The notes: generated by a model not told the origin, from the sequence alone. A stretch of DNA of 64,000 bases from Bernardetia sp963719525 (GCA_963719525.1 CAVRCG010000004.1:186001-250000), one strand, 5' to 3'. Counted from the stretch's first letter, positions 38,503 to 49,752 are shown. Numbers and translations are program-made.

Positions 38503-38856
38503 AGAATAATTAGTCTAGTGAGTAATTTTGAGAAATGCAATACTATAAAAAAAGAGGATTTTATAATAAAGTCATTTATCAATTTTATTAACCTTGTATC
38601 AATTCAGTAAGGGAATCAATACATTAGGAACAATTACGAATTAAAAATTACGGATTACGATTTCAACTTGTTAACTGTCAATTAATTACAAATTAAAAGT
38701 AGTAGTTTATTTAATTCCTATTCCTTATAAATTCTTATTAACACAAAGTTAAGGCTTTTAATCATTTTTATAGCAAAAACGAGCCTTATCCGAAAAGTAG
38801 AATGCAGCATCTTGAAGTAACTTTTAAACTACTTTCCTTACTAAAACCTTCATAAA
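38503..38856. other. Spacer without visible gene
   Basis: 354 AT-rich bases with repeated ATTACGAATT / ATTACGGATTACGATT words but no convincing hairpin or ORF. Confidence 0.35.
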
Positions 38857-39768
38857 TTAGCTTTCTATCGGAAAATGCAATGGATTTGGATAAATAAATT
38901 CATATCCTAATTTTTTTTGTAATTTATTAATGTTAATTATCTTATAATCAGGTGTTTGGTTGTTGTCTTGAAAGGTAGGAGGTTCAAAATTATAGTCTAT
39001 TGCATTCTGTTGATAGACTTTTTGACGAATTGGATGAATGGGACACACTACATTAAATACTTCAAATTGATTATGCTTTGGAATAGAAAAAAGCGTTTTA
39101 TCAGTCAGTTTATTAGCGATTATTGAAATAATGTTTATCAAATCCTTTCTATGTACGAAATTTACTGGAATATGACCTGTATTTAAGTCCTTTTTGCCTG
39201 CAAAATACTTTCCTGCTACTCGTTTTGCTCCCATAAGTCCACCAGCTCGCAAAACACAAACTTCCAAATTTGAGTTTTTGCTGGCTTCTATAAACACATT
39301 TTCAGCCTCAAAAATATCTTTTCGGTTGGCTTCTTCTACTGTTTGAACATCGTTTTCAGTTACTTCCTTATTCAGTTTAGAATCATAATCTTTGTAGATA
39401 GAAATCGAACTAACGAAGATTACTTTCTTTGTGGCTTTTTGATTTTGTAATAAATGAGTTGCAATAAATTCCATTTGAGTTTTATAAAATTCTTTATTGT
39501 CCTCCTTTCCATCTCTAGGTGGTGGAATATTTATCAGACAGATATCAGTTTCGAAAAAGTTTTTGAAAAAGCCTTCTGCATTCGTTGAGAACTTATTGAT
39601 ATTCTCTTCATTTAATTCTAAATGAAATGGTTTTATGCTTTCGTTTTCCAAGATTTTTATTTTTTCCTTTGAAGTTGTTGAGCCGTTTACTTGTATTGCT
39701 TTCTCTATAAAGAATTTGGCTGCTTCTAATCCGAGCCAGCCACAACCTAAAATACTTATTGACTTCAT
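38857..39768 (-). CDS. NAD(P)-dependent epimerase/dehydratase-like SDR (YeeZ-type)
   Basis: 303 residues. The start SILGCGWLGLEAAKFFIEKA is the GxGxxG-type dinucleotide fold of YeeZ-like extended SDRs. It is followed by CLINIPPPRDG, a VSSISIYKDYD strand at the usual SDR Ser/Tyr region and RAGGLMGAKRVAGKYFAGK. The last ~70 residues form the substrate domain. The YxxxK pair is poorly preserved, so enzymatic activity is uncertain; many YeeZ proteins have unknown substrates. Cytosolic. A terminator upstream separates it from the lipoprotein and Sus genes. Confidence 0.75.
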   Translation of the reverse strand: MKSISILGCGWLGLEAAKFFIEKAIQVNGSTTSKEKIKILENESIKPFHLELNEENINKFSTNAEGFFKNFFETDICLINIPPPRDGKEDNKEFYKTQMEFIATHLLQNQKATKKVIFVSSISIYKDYDSKLNKEVTENDVQTVEEANRKDIFEAENVFIEASKNSNLEVCVLRAGGLMGAKRVAGKYFAGKKDLNTGHIPVNFVHRKDLINIISIIANKLTDKTLFSIPKHNQFEVFNVVCPIHPIRQKVYQQNAIDYNFEPPTFQDNNQTPDYKIININKLQKKLGYEFIYPNPLHFPIES

Positions 39769-39795
39769 ATTCTTTTTATTTAATTATTGAACATA

Positions 39796-39825
39796 AAAAA
39801 AGCGAAACAGATTGTTTCGCTTTTT
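39796..39825. terminator. Terminator between the lipoprotein and SDR genes
   Basis: AAAAAGCGAAACA and TGTTTCGCTTTTT form a perfect stem-loop with T-runs on both strands. On the minus strand it closes the SusC/SusD/lipoprotein operon. Confidence 0.85.
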
Positions 39826-39851
39826 AGTTTTTTGAAATTGAATTAGACTAG

Positions 39852-40673
39852 CTATTGCCGTATGAAGGTAGAGATTACTTCTTGCCCGTTTAATGTATAA
39901 GTATCTGTCCAACGAATAGTTAATGTACCTGTCGCTTCATTCCATCTTCCTCCTAGCAACTTCCAACGAAGTCCAAAGAAAATATCTTCTCTAGGAGCAA
40001 TAAAACCACATGCTTCTGTAACTGTCATAAAGATAGGAATTCCTTCTCCAACACACTCGTTCAAATGATTTGCAGTAATATCAGGAATAATATACTTACT
40101 TTGATCTCCACTTATTGTATCCTTTACAATATTTAGTTCTAAGGGAGTAGTTACACAAAAATCATTAGTAGCAATATATTTACCTTCCATATTAGAAGGA
40201 CATTGGTATTTCATTTCTATAGTATCTACAGGACTTAAAGTTTTTCCTTCAGACGTTACTTCCCAGCGAATGTTCCAAAGAGAACCACCAGGTATCTCAT
40301 CCTCAGAATTATATCCCGTTCCAGCAAGTAATTCCGATATGCTAAAGGTAATTTCTCCAGGTATTTGCGAAGTTTTGGCTAAAAATGATTCTTCTCCTTT
40401 TACTGTTTCTTCTGACCCCAAAACTACAGGTTCTTCCAAACTTTTGTAGAAATTAACCTCTTGTATTTTTTCAGAATTAAGACCATCGGAACTTTTTATT
40501 TCAAAAGTAATGGACTGCTGTCCTTTGAAATAAACTGTATCAGGAAGTGGATCTATCAAATAGAAAATATCTGTTTGTTGTCTAGTCGTTTCATCTTCTG
40601 GTACACAATTCCAAGTAAGAAATGCAATACCAATAAGCAGCATAATTGCTGTGTAGGATTTAAAAATAGGCAT
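39852..40673 (-). CDS. Lipoprotein downstream of SusC/SusD
   Basis: 273 residues with a lipoprotein-like signal (IMLLIGIAFLTWNCVPED). The mature part is predicted to be beta-rich (VYFKGQQSITFEIKSSDG, then WNIRWEVTSEGKTL). The C-terminal half has a CPSNMEGKYIATNDFC segment and several Cys. It ends RWTDTYTLNGQEVISTFI. It lies 90 bases after susD on the same strand and before a terminator, so it is probably the third gene of the Sus-type operon, in the position where SusE/F-like or surface glycan-binding proteins occur. I cannot name its ligand. Confidence 0.65.
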   Translation of the reverse strand: MPIFKSYTAIMLLIGIAFLTWNCVPEDETTRQQTDIFYLIDPLPDTVYFKGQQSITFEIKSSDGLNSEKIQEVNFYKSLEEPVVLGSEETVKGEESFLAKTSQIPGEITFSISELLAGTGYNSEDEIPGGSLWNIRWEVTSEGKTLSPVDTIEMKYQCPSNMEGKYIATNDFCVTTPLELNIVKDTISGDQSKYIIPDITANHLNECVGEGIPIFMTVTEACGFIAPREDIFFGLRWKLLGGRWNEATGTLTIRWTDTYTLNGQEVISTFIRQ

Positions 40674-40763
40674 AATGTTATTTTATTTGTTTTAATAAAT
40701 TAGTACAATACAAGAACAAATCTATTAGAATTGTTTATTATAACGAATAGATTTATAAAATTA

Positions 40764-42314
40764 TTATTCTGCTGAATCCCACCAAACAGGAACCAACATA
40801 GAAGAAAATCCTAATGGAACTCCTTGTGTCTCCACTTGTCTAGGATTGTATTGCCATTCCGAATTTGGGTAAGGAAAACGTAAAGCGTATCCATCATAAC
40901 CAAATCTATCTTTTAATACAGATCTTGGACGTGAGTTTGGACGAAACTCAGGTATTCCTGTACGACGTAAGTCATTATAAGCTTCAAAGCTAAGATAATT
41001 TACAATATATTTTTGTATCATTAAATTAGTATAGTAATTATCATCTCTTTCTACTACTGTAGAGATGTAGGTTTCTACCATTTCATCTATCTCTTTAGCG
41101 TTATTGACTAAGACAGCTTCATCAGAAGGAGTTTTAGAGATTTTATCAAGATAAGGACGGATAAAAGAAAAATCAGCTTCTAACGCACTTCTGAAAGCTT
41201 GTCTTGAAGCAGAATTATTACTCAAATGATGGTACGCTTCTGCCTCTAGAAACTTTATTTCTGAATACATAAGCCAAGGAAGAGGGGAATCAGGGTCTGC
41301 GTAAAGAACTCCTAGAAGAGACTGATTACTATAAGCTACTGGATTGATGTATAGATTTATTGATCCATTATCATTAGTAATGAGTTCAAAAGCATCTCTA
41401 CCTTCACTTGCTTTGCGAACATGTAAAGGTAAGCGTATATCTCTGATATTCACCAGAGTAAGACTTGCTATATAAGATACTGCTGGAGCAGTAAATGTAT
41501 TCCATCTATCGTTTACGGCATACTGATTCCAAGGATTTTCTTTTAGTAATTGATCAGAATACTGATAAATAGCGTTATCATCATTGCTCGTAAAACTTTG
41601 TGCTAGAGCGTCTAATACAAGTTGTGATTGAGTTGTTTGATCATATCCAGGAGCTTCAGAAAGACGCATATAATAGCGAGCTTTTAATCCATACGCATAT
41701 TTACGCCATTTCTGCATATTTCCACCGTATATCAAGTCGTCTCCACTAGGCACTTCAGCAGACTGGTCAGTATCGTCTATATGATTAATAGCTTCGTCTA
41801 GTAAGCCGTGAATACTACTGAAGATGTCTTCTTGTTTGTCGTAAGCAGGAAATGGATATTTTTCTGGCTGCCATGCTTGAGAAAAAGGAGCATCACCAAA
41901 AGCATCCGTAATCATTGCCATGTTTTCAGCCCAGATTATCTTTGCAATAGCAACGTGATACTTCTTATTTTTAGCTAATGCTTGCTCGGATAGTATCTTA
42001 CAATTACTCATTACACCAACATAAGAGTAACTATTCCAAAAATCATTTACATCATTTTCTGTAATAAAGTAATCGTCGTAGCTTTGTGCAACTGGATATA
42101 CAGTCTGCTGAGTAAGACCAGCAGCCATACGTGCAGGAATACCTCCCACTACTCTAAAAGAAAAATTGGATTGAATACCTGTAAGTAATTGCTCTTCTGT
42201 AACTAATGTAGGGTTTACAGGGTCTTCATTTACATCTAATAGTTGGTTACAAGAAGAAAGTGATAAAACACCTACCAAAAATAATAAGAGTGTGTATATA
42301 TTTATTTTATTCAT
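40764..42314 (-). CDS. SusD/RagB-like nutrient-binding lipoprotein
   Basis: 516 residues from the ATG at 42314. The lipoprotein signal LLFLVGVLSLSSCNQLLDVNEDP is the usual start. The body has the TPR-like helices of SusD (NDFWNSYSYVGVMSNCKIL; AENMAMITDAFGDAPFSQAW) and the C-terminal LSFEAYNDLRRTGIPEF and YNPRQVETQG segments. The type is the SusD-like_2 / RagB branch often paired with oligopeptide- or glycan-specific SusC. It caps the SusC barrel on the cell surface and delivers ligand. The SusC gene lies directly upstream on the same strand. Confidence 0.9.
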   Translation of the reverse strand: MNKINIYTLLLFLVGVLSLSSCNQLLDVNEDPVNPTLVTEEQLLTGIQSNFSFRVVGGIPARMAAGLTQQTVYPVAQSYDDYFITENDVNDFWNSYSYVGVMSNCKILSEQALAKNKKYHVAIAKIIWAENMAMITDAFGDAPFSQAWQPEKYPFPAYDKQEDIFSSIHGLLDEAINHIDDTDQSAEVPSGDDLIYGGNMQKWRKYAYGLKARYYMRLSEAPGYDQTTQSQLVLDALAQSFTSNDDNAIYQYSDQLLKENPWNQYAVNDRWNTFTAPAVSYIASLTLVNIRDIRLPLHVRKASEGRDAFELITNDNGSINLYINPVAYSNQSLLGVLYADPDSPLPWLMYSEIKFLEAEAYHHLSNNSASRQAFRSALEADFSFIRPYLDKISKTPSDEAVLVNNAKEIDEMVETYISTVVERDDNYYTNLMIQKYIVNYLSFEAYNDLRRTGIPEFRPNSRPRSVLKDRFGYDGYALRFPYPNSEWQYNPRQVETQGVPLGFSSMLVPVWWDSAE

Positions 42315-42401
42315 AATATTCAAGAAATAATATATTTTTTATAATTAAAGGAAAGTAGTTTTATATCTCAAAACTACTTTCAATTCTATTATTTTAATAA
42401 T

Positions 42402-45400
42402 TTAAAAAGTAACATTTAGACCAAAAGCATAAGTACGAGTACCTGGAGTAACAGCGTGGTAAAAACCTTGCGCATTACCAGATCCGTATAAATTACCTTC
42501 TGGATCAAAATAACTAAAGTTAGATGAGATGTACAAGTTTCTTCCTGTTGCTGTGAAAGAAAGCGTTTCGATAGGCCATTTTTCCATTAATTTTTTAGGT
42601 AAATTATACGAAAGAGAAATCTCACGCAATTTGACAAAACTAGCATCTTCAACGAAAAGCTCATCTATTGTAGAAAACCAGTTTTGATAATACGTTTGGT
42701 TAGCAATAACTGGAATATCATTTGGTGTTCCGTCTTCTTTTACACCTTTCCAAACAACCACATTACCTCTATTTTCTGTAATAAGTGCTGTTCCTGTACC
42801 CGTAGTATAGAAAAGATCCATATTAACAATATCGCCACCAAAACGACCATCAAAGAATACAGTAAGACTTAATCCTTTGTAAGAAAACGTGTTACGAATA
42901 GAACCCAACCAATCTGGCATTGTATTTCCGATAGAAGAAGACTATTTGATTGTTTTGGTAGTCCAGTACTATTTTCAATAATGACTTCACCATTGTCATT
43001 TCTCTCAAGGCGAGAACCCCAGATGACACCATAACCAAAGTTTCTATCTACACGAATTTGTGGGCTATTGAATCCTCCTAAGAAAAGAGATTCAATACCT
43101 TCTTGAAGACTTAAAAGCTCAAAACGATTACGAGAATAGTTTACAGCTATTTCCCAACCCAGAGGCATTTTCTTTTTTATAAGTTTGAATACATCAGCTG
43201 TAATTGTTGCTTCTACACCTCTATTACGTATTACACCACCATTTATCCAACGAGATTCAAATCCTGTTGTACCTGAAATTTGTGCAGGTACGATCTGGTT
43301 TGTAACTCGGCTATTATAATAAGCAAAATCTGCTCTTAGCGTTCCTTTAAAGAACTTAATATCTGTTCCTACCTCAAACTCTGTCTTTAACTCGTGAGTA
43401 AGACCTGGTTCTGCTGCTCTAGAGCTTCTGTTAAAACCTACTTGATCTTCTCCTACATATACACCAATAGAACCTCTTGTTCCATCAGATGGTTCAGTAC
43501 GATTATACAACTGACGAGTAACATACGGTTCTGCTGCAGAACCTGCTTGAGCATACGAAGCACGAACACCCCAATACGAAATAATATCTTTTGGTAAAGC
43601 TGGAATAAGTTCTGAGAGAACAGTATTACTAGAAATAGAAGGGTAAAATACAGAGCGATTTTCAGGTTCAAGTGTAGAGAACCAATCATTTCTGCCTGTA
43701 ATTTCTACATATATTTTTTCTTGATAACCCATTTTTGCAGTAGCAAACACACTTGTCGAACGTACTTTTTCTATAGTAGGAAGTACACTCAGTTTTGCTT
43801 CTGTGTCTTCGTAATTATAATTTCCACGTTCAGAAAGTCCAACACCACGCAATACATTCATTTCAAATGAACGCATATTAAGATTATGTCCTACTGTACT
43901 AGAAAATTCAAAATTATCATTGATTTGTTTTTGGATAATTGCATAAAGTGTATTATCTATCAATACATTTTCTGCTGTAGCATCAAACATTCTACCTTCC
44001 AAACGACCAAAAGTACCTAAGTTTGTCTTCTGCTTTTGATCATCTTGATACCCATCTACACCTATTCTATTATAAATAGTAATCCAAGGTTTCAATTTGT
44101 AATTTACAGTAGCATTTACAAATAGGCGATTTACATTAGAGCTAAAGTTGTTGTTTTTAGCAAGCCAAAGAGGATTGTTTACGTTGTCTTCGGTATATCT
44201 TACTTGAGATCCATCTTCGTTTTCAAAGTTAGTTATATCGTTACTAATAGGCCACCTTGAAAGCGTAAACATATAAGCTGCTGCTCCATTTCCTTCTGCC
44301 AGACGTGTAGTCTTCGTGTTAAAATAATTGACAGAAGCTTGAAAATTTAGTTTTTTATCTGACTGACTTCCAAAGTTTATAGATAGATTATTACGTCCTA
44401 GATCATTTCCTGGTGCAATACCCTGTTCAATACGATTACTATAAGAAACACGATATATATAATTTTTGAATCCACCCGAAACACTAAGAGCATTATCATA
44501 CGTTTGTCCGATACGGAAAAAATCAGCACGAGGATCATATACCTTAGGAACACCTACATATTTTAAAATACTATCATTCGTACTTGCATCTTCTATGCTA
44601 GGTCCCCAAGAAATTCCTTGCTGCTGTCCATTCCCAGGTCCTTTACCTACAAAACCACCTTCACCAGCTGGTAGTCCATTCAAAAATTCTTGTCCATTAC
44701 CTCTACCTTGCAAATATCTATCTTGATATCCTCTAACAATAGCTTGATTTAAGTTTAGACCAGAAGAAAAACTAAATTTTGGCTTTCCTTTCTGACCCTT
44801 TTTCGTAGTAATCAAGATTACACCATTAGCACCTCTAGCACCCCAAACGGCTGTTGCAGCAGCTCCTTTTAAAACACTTGTGCTTTCAATAATACTAGGG
44901 TCAATATCTACAACACGGTTTGAACCAGCACCTGTAAATAAAAGGTTTCCGTCAGAGTCATTCAAGCTAGCAGAAGCATTTGTTTGACGGTTGTCAATTG
45001 GAATACCATCTACTACGAATAAAGGCTGACTATTTCCTACAAGTGAGTTTTGACCACGAATAGTGATACGAGAAGATGCACCTGCTTGTCCACCTGAAGA
45101 GTTTACTTGTACACCAGCTACTTTACCAGCAAGAGCATTTACTAGATTTGTTTCTCTAGAGTTGGTAAGCTCTTTAGAATCTACTGTTTGTAGTGCATAT
45201 CCTAGCGTTCTTTTTTGTTCCTCAATACCAATACTGGTAATAACAACTGCATCTAGCATATCAGAACTAAGGGTAACATCAATTACAGTCTGGTTTCCTA
45301 CCGTAACCTCTTTTGAAGGCATACTCGTAAAACTATAAACTAAGACGGTTTGCGCATTCGGAACAACAAGACTATACTTTCCGTCAAAATCAGTAATAGT

Positions 45401-45568
45401 TCCTTGTGTAGTTCCTTTGATAACGACAGTAGCACTAGGAAGTGTTTCTCCAGTGTCATCTGTTACGACACCTGATACGGTGCGTTCATTTTGAGCGAAG
45501 GCAGAACCTAACCCAATCGTAAGCATTGCCCATAAGAGCGTAAAGCTAAGAAGTATTTTTCTTTGCAT
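42402..45568 (-). CDS. SusC/RagA TonB-linked outer-membrane transporter, frameshifted
   Basis: Two frames make one ~1055-residue receptor. The first (45568 to ~42935) has a signal peptide ending AFAQN, a carboxypeptidase-regulatory-like domain (RTVSGVVTDDTGETLPSATVVI), a TonB-box-like TVSGVV/VVITSIG region, the plug (NALAGKVAGVQVNSSGGQAG, VVDGIPIDNRQ, RGANGVILITTKKG) and most of the barrel. The second (to 42402) has the last strands (SSIGNTMPDWLGSIRNTFSYKG and AFGLNVTF at the end). The frame changes near 42925-42945. An energised barrel closed by SusD imports glycan or peptide fragments. Substrate unknown because no degradative enzymes are nearby. Confidence 0.9.
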
Positions 45569-45814
45569 AATTTAATATGATTGAATGATAAAAGAATTGA
45601 ATTTACTTATTTTTATCTTAATTACATTGTAAAACTTAATAACCAACTTTGGTTTTTAGATTTTACAAAAGACTTAAAGACACACCAAGTTAGGTTAAAA
45701 ATTCAAAACATAAAACATTTTTTGTAAATTTTTTTCACAAAGATAATTATATGTGTTTTAGAGAAATGAATTGAGAATCCAAAAGAAGTGATTAAATAGG
45801 TTAATTATTAATTA

Positions 45815-45982
45815 CAATATGAGTGATATTTATCAAATTCTGCATATTATTTCACTTTTTACAAAATAATAGTTTGCTTTTTCCATAAAATAGGATTTGC
45901 AAACCCTATTTTATGGAAAAAAGACAATTTCACAGAATAAAATTTGGCAGTAATGTTTCCATTTTAGAATGTCACTCCTATT
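45815..45982. repeat. CAATATGAG element, second full copy
   Basis: 168 bp aligning with 11965-12133: same CAATATGAGT start, TTATCAAATTCTG, central hairpin CCATAAAATAGGATTT/AAACCCTATTTTATGG (45883-45916) and CACAGAATAAAATTTGG right arm. Ends are less perfect here (GTCACTCCTATT), so it is older or has drifted. Confidence 0.75.
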
Positions 45983-46477
45983 AAACTATAGACCTATATT
46001 AATTAGCATATCAGTTTGAATTGGGATAAAACATTTTCATGACATTATTCAAAATATTTCTTTCCTGTTGTTTTGTGTAAAGAAAATTTTATCAAATGCT
46101 TTTGAGTTTTTCAAGGATTAGCTTGTGTTTAATCTATACTTAACCTGTATGTTAGCTGAAGAGTAATAATGAAGATAATTAGTGTAGTTTTAGAAGGGAT
46201 TACCAAAATACGGCTTTTTTTATTAGAATACAAAATAATATTTTGCATTTTTGTAAAAAAATAGAACAAAATTCAATAATATGTATTTTGGGATTGAATT
46301 AAAAATGCACACTATGTTTAAGAAAAGGCAAGACGTTTTAGCTTCGCTGACTTGAAGTTCGCTACTAAATATAAAATTTTAGCCATTTCTTGTTAAAAAA
46401 TACAAATTTGAGATTTATTTATAGTAGATATGTATAGTGCAATTAATAACAATATAATTATATAGATAATTTGGGTG

Positions 46478-46566
46478 CATAACAAATTGTCGCCTAATGT
46501 TTTTGGTGTCGCTTCGCTAAAAGATCAACAACGGCATTTGATATTGAAAAAAGACAATTTGTTATG
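46478..46566. repeat. 89-bp element with CATAACAAATTGTC inverted ends
   Basis: Perfect 14-bp inverted repeats CATAACAAATTGTC (46478-46491) and GACAATTTGTTATG (46553-46566). The interior has GTGTCGCTTCGCTAA. It lies in the >1-kb spacer before the nucleotidyltransferase gene. No ORF. A worn fragment of the ACACTATGTTTAGGAAAAGG sequence seen at 23009 is nearby (46308-46330). Confidence 0.55.
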
Positions 46567-46661
46567 AATCCGATAATTTTGCATAAGAACTTATTCAAAT
46601 TATTTTTATACTTTAGTGTATAGTTTTATTTTCGTCGTCTTTTAGTCATTTCAATTCTATT

Positions 46662-47676
46662 ATGAAAGTAATCATTCCCGTAGCAGGAGCAGGCACCCGT
46701 TTGCGTCCACATACTCATACACAACCCAAACCACTTGTTCCGATAGCAGGGAAGCCTATTCTAGGGCATATAATTGATACTTTATATGAAAATGGAATAC
46801 GTGATTTTTTATTTATTATTGGATATTTGGGTAACAAAATTGAGGAATACGTAACTAATACTTATAAAGATACTATAAATGCAGAATTTGTTTTGCAAGA
46901 GCCTCGCATTGGTTCGGCACATGCATTATGGATAGACTCGTGATTTTATTAAAGAGGAAGACGAGTTATTAATTGTACTCGGAGATACAATTGTGGAGAT
47001 GAATTATACTCATTTTTTTGATATAAAGAACACGGTTGTAGCTGTCAGAAAAGTAGATAACCCACGTATCTTTGGTATCGTAGAACCTGATAAACATGGA
47101 GTAATTAAGAAATTGATCGAAAAACCACGTATTCCAAAGTCAAATCTAGCATTAGTAGGAGTTTATAAAATTATGAATGTTTCTTTACTTTTAAATTCTG
47201 TAAAAAAGATTATGAGTAATTCGGCTTCTGCAAACAGTTCTTGGGAGTACCATCTGACCGACGCACTAATGGAAATGGTTAGGCAGGACGAACAAATTAC
47301 GTTTATGGAGGTAGATAATTGGTTTGATTGTGGAAAAAAGGATACTTTATTAGAAGCCAATGCAAGCCTTTTGAGAAGACACGGTTTTAAAACTTCTATT
47401 TCTTCAGATTACCCAAGTTGTATAATTATTCAGCCTGTTCGTTTTGGGAAGCAATGTAAATTAGAAAATTCTATTATCGGCCCTAATGTAGCGATTGGAG
47501 ATCATTCCCATATTTCAAATTCAATTATTCAAAATAGTATTATTGGTTCGTTTTCAGAACTTTCTTATGCAACACTCAACAAATCAATTATAGGAAGTGA
47601 TTCTTGTCTTAAAGGACTGGTTCAAAGCCTTAATATAGGAGATAGTACAGAAATTAATTTTACGAATAATGAATAG
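46662..47676 (+). CDS. NDP-sugar nucleotidyltransferase, frameshifted
   Basis: The first part (46662 to ~46935) has the pyrophosphorylase signature GAGTRLRPHTHTQPKPL plus PIAGKPILGHIID. It ends in AHALWI and then the frame shifts by one base near 46930-46940 into DFIKEEDELLIVLGDTIVEMNY, which runs to 47676. The rest has a VDNPRIFGIVEPDKHG strand, EKPRIPKSNLALVGVY, WFDCGKKDTLLEAN and a C-terminal left-handed beta-helix (IGPNVAIGDHSHISNSIIQNSIIG). It makes NDP-sugars (glucose-1-phosphate type) for surface polysaccharide, consistent with the WbpP-like epimerase three genes downstream. Restoring one base gives ~338 residues, the normal size. Confidence 0.85.
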
Positions 47677-47838
47677 AGGGTAGAAAAAGAGGAGCGTGAG
47701 GCGTGGAAATCTTTTTTGTTAAATTTAGCGTTCGTAATTGACTTATGTCGTCTTTCAGTTCATAATTTATAATTTATAATTAGATTAGTTATATTAGAAT
47801 ATCTTCAAAATAGCATCAATTGGGGCGTTACAGACCTA

Positions 47839-49569
47839 ATGCACACTCAACAAGCTGCACGAGTTCGGCTTATCAATCTGGTGTGCCTTTCGTTGTATAG
47901 TTTTTTTTTGGTGGGAATGACTGGTCTTTTTGTTCTCAATTCATTTTGGACAAAAGAACTAATAATAAACATTCTTCTTATTAGTTCAGGATTTATAGTT
48001 CCTCTCGTTCTTAATAAACTCAATAAGATAGATTCAGCTAAAATATTTTTTGTTTTTCAAATTATTGTTGCTCATTTCTTATTCTTTTTAGTGTTTAATA
48101 GAGAGCCTGCTATGAGAGCTTTTATTTTACCTATTAGTATAACTATTGTAATGCTTTTTTCTAGTCAAGAGCAGACTTTACAGCTTTTTTTCTTGCTTGC
48201 TTTTGGTGCAATTTTGGGCTGGATAGAGTTTTTACCCAAAGGATTTACCGAATTAAGTGTTTTTATGCCTCCTTCTACGGCTGCTTTTTTTAAGATTATA
48301 ATCTGGGTAATGGCAGTTTGTATGAATTTGTTGATTGTAGCTACAGCAATGCGAATGGTAAGTCAGAGTGAAGACTTGTTGAGAAATTTGTTGATAGAAG
48401 CCAACAAACAAAACGATGTTTTGCAAGAGCAAGATAATTCGTTCAAAGATAATCAAGAAGAACTCTTGTCTATGAATCAAGAACTCATGAACCAAAGAGA
48501 ACGCCTTGAAGAACTGATTGCAGAACGAAGTACACGACTAAGATATACCGAAGCACAACTCTTAAAACAAGTTGAAGACCTTGCAGAATCGGAAAAAGAA
48601 CTCCGAAAATATGCCGAAGAAATGCAACTTACCAACGAAAGATTAGCTGCTGCAAAAACAAAATTACAAAATACATTAGGGCGAGAACGAGAGGTAAACG
48701 AACAACTTGCGACCACAATTACAGAACTAAAATCAACACAAGCACAACTTACACAAGCCGAAAAAATGGCAAGTCTTGGGCAACTGACAGCAGGAATTGC
48801 ACACGAAATAAACAATCCGATTAATTTTGTATATGCAGGAATGGATGCACTACATACCAATATCGAAGAATTATTATCGTGGACAAATAAAGAAAATATA
48901 GATGAAGAATTGTATGAAGAATATGATGAGTTGATAGACGAAACAAGAACCTTATTAAAAGACATACAAATTGGTGCGATGCGTACTTTTGAGATTGTAA
49001 AAGGATTGCGTAATTTTTCTAGATTAGATGAAGAAGAAATTAGAAAAACACATATCAACGACCATATCTCAACAACACTTATTTTGCTTCGAAATCAAAT
49101 CAAAGAAAATGGAATTGTTGTGGATAGAGAACTAGATTTTTCAATTACGCCAATAGAATGTTATCCTGGACAGCTTAATCAAGTATTGATGAACATTTGT
49201 AATAATGCCATTCAAGCACTTATAGAGAAAAAAGAATTATCAAAAAAGAAAGTTCAAGAAGCAACTTATTCTCAAAACATTGAATTACAAACTCCTGTTT
49301 TGACTATACAAACAAAAAATTATAAAGATTTTATACTCCTCAATATTGCTGATAATGGAACTGGAATGAGTGAAGAAGTAAAAAAACGAATCTTCGAACC
49401 CTTTTATACAACCAAAAATGTAGGCGAAGGAACAGGCTTAGGAATGTCTATCACTTACGGAATTATAGAAAAACATCACGGCAAAATAACAGTGGAAAGC
49501 AAATTAGGAAAGGGAACAAGTTTTGAAATCAAACTACCTAAACAGTTACCAGTTACCAGTTACCAGTAA
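47839..49569 (+). CDS. Sensor histidine kinase with N-terminal membrane domain
   Basis: 576 residues. Five to six membrane spans at ~15-175 are followed by a long coiled coil (~195-310; ELIAERSTRLRYTEAQLLKQVEDLAESEKEL). The kinase core has the H-box GIAHEINNPINFVYAGMDAL, N-box NICNNAIQAL, G1 IADNGTGM, F-box IFEPFYTTK and G2 GEGTGLGMSITYGIIEKHHG. The HEINNP form is the NtrB-like kinase type. No receiver or partner regulator is adjacent. The final codons (PVTSYQ) are made by the heptamer repeat that starts at 49543, so changes in repeat number would change the C-terminus. The coiled coil would transmit signal from the membrane domain. Confidence 0.9.
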   Translation: MHTQQAARVRLINLVCLSLYSFFLVGMTGLFVLNSFWTKELIINILLISSGFIVPLVLNKLNKIDSAKIFFVFQIIVAHFLFFLVFNREPAMRAFILPISITIVMLFSSQEQTLQLFFLLAFGAILGWIEFLPKGFTELSVFMPPSTAAFFKIIIWVMAVCMNLLIVATAMRMVSQSEDLLRNLLIEANKQNDVLQEQDNSFKDNQEELLSMNQELMNQRERLEELIAERSTRLRYTEAQLLKQVEDLAESEKELRKYAEEMQLTNERLAAAKTKLQNTLGREREVNEQLATTITELKSTQAQLTQAEKMASLGQLTAGIAHEINNPINFVYAGMDALHTNIEELLSWTNKENIDEELYEEYDELIDETRTLLKDIQIGAMRTFEIVKGLRNFSRLDEEEIRKTHINDHISTTLILLRNQIKENGIVVDRELDFSITPIECYPGQLNQVLMNICNNAIQALIEKKELSKKKVQEATYSQNIELQTPVLTIQTKNYKDFILLNIADNGTGMSEEVKKRIFEPFYTTKNVGEGTGLGMSITYGIIEKHHGKITVESKLGKGTSFEIKLPKQLPVTSYQ

Positions 49570-49691
49570 CCAGTAACCAGTAACCAGTAATCAGTACCAG
49601 TAATCAGTAACCAGTAATCAGTACCAGTAATCAGTAATCAGTAACCAGTAATCAGTAACCAGTAACCAGTACCAGTAATCAGTAACCAGTT
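49543..49691. repeat. Heptamer tandem repeat (CAGTTAC / CAGTAAC / CAGTAAT)
   Basis: About 20 head-to-tail copies of a 7-base word, mostly CAGTTAC, CAGTAAC and CAGTAAT, with some five-base units (CAGTA). It begins inside the last seven codons of the histidine kinase and carries its stop codon. The reverse complement of similar words occurs at 6635-6790. Confidence 0.8.
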
Positions 49692-49752
49692 TAATGAAGT
49701 TGGAAGTTGTTATTCTCATTCTCTGTGTTCTCTGTAACTCTGTGTTCAATAA

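Noticed and set aside
48477..49058. 193-residue ORF on the minus strand
   Set aside because: Lies wholly inside the histidine kinase with a Ser/Cys-rich composition typical of an antisense shadow.
49543..49691. CRISPR-like array
   Set aside because: Units are 5-7 bases and contiguous with no spacers; it is a simple tandem repeat.
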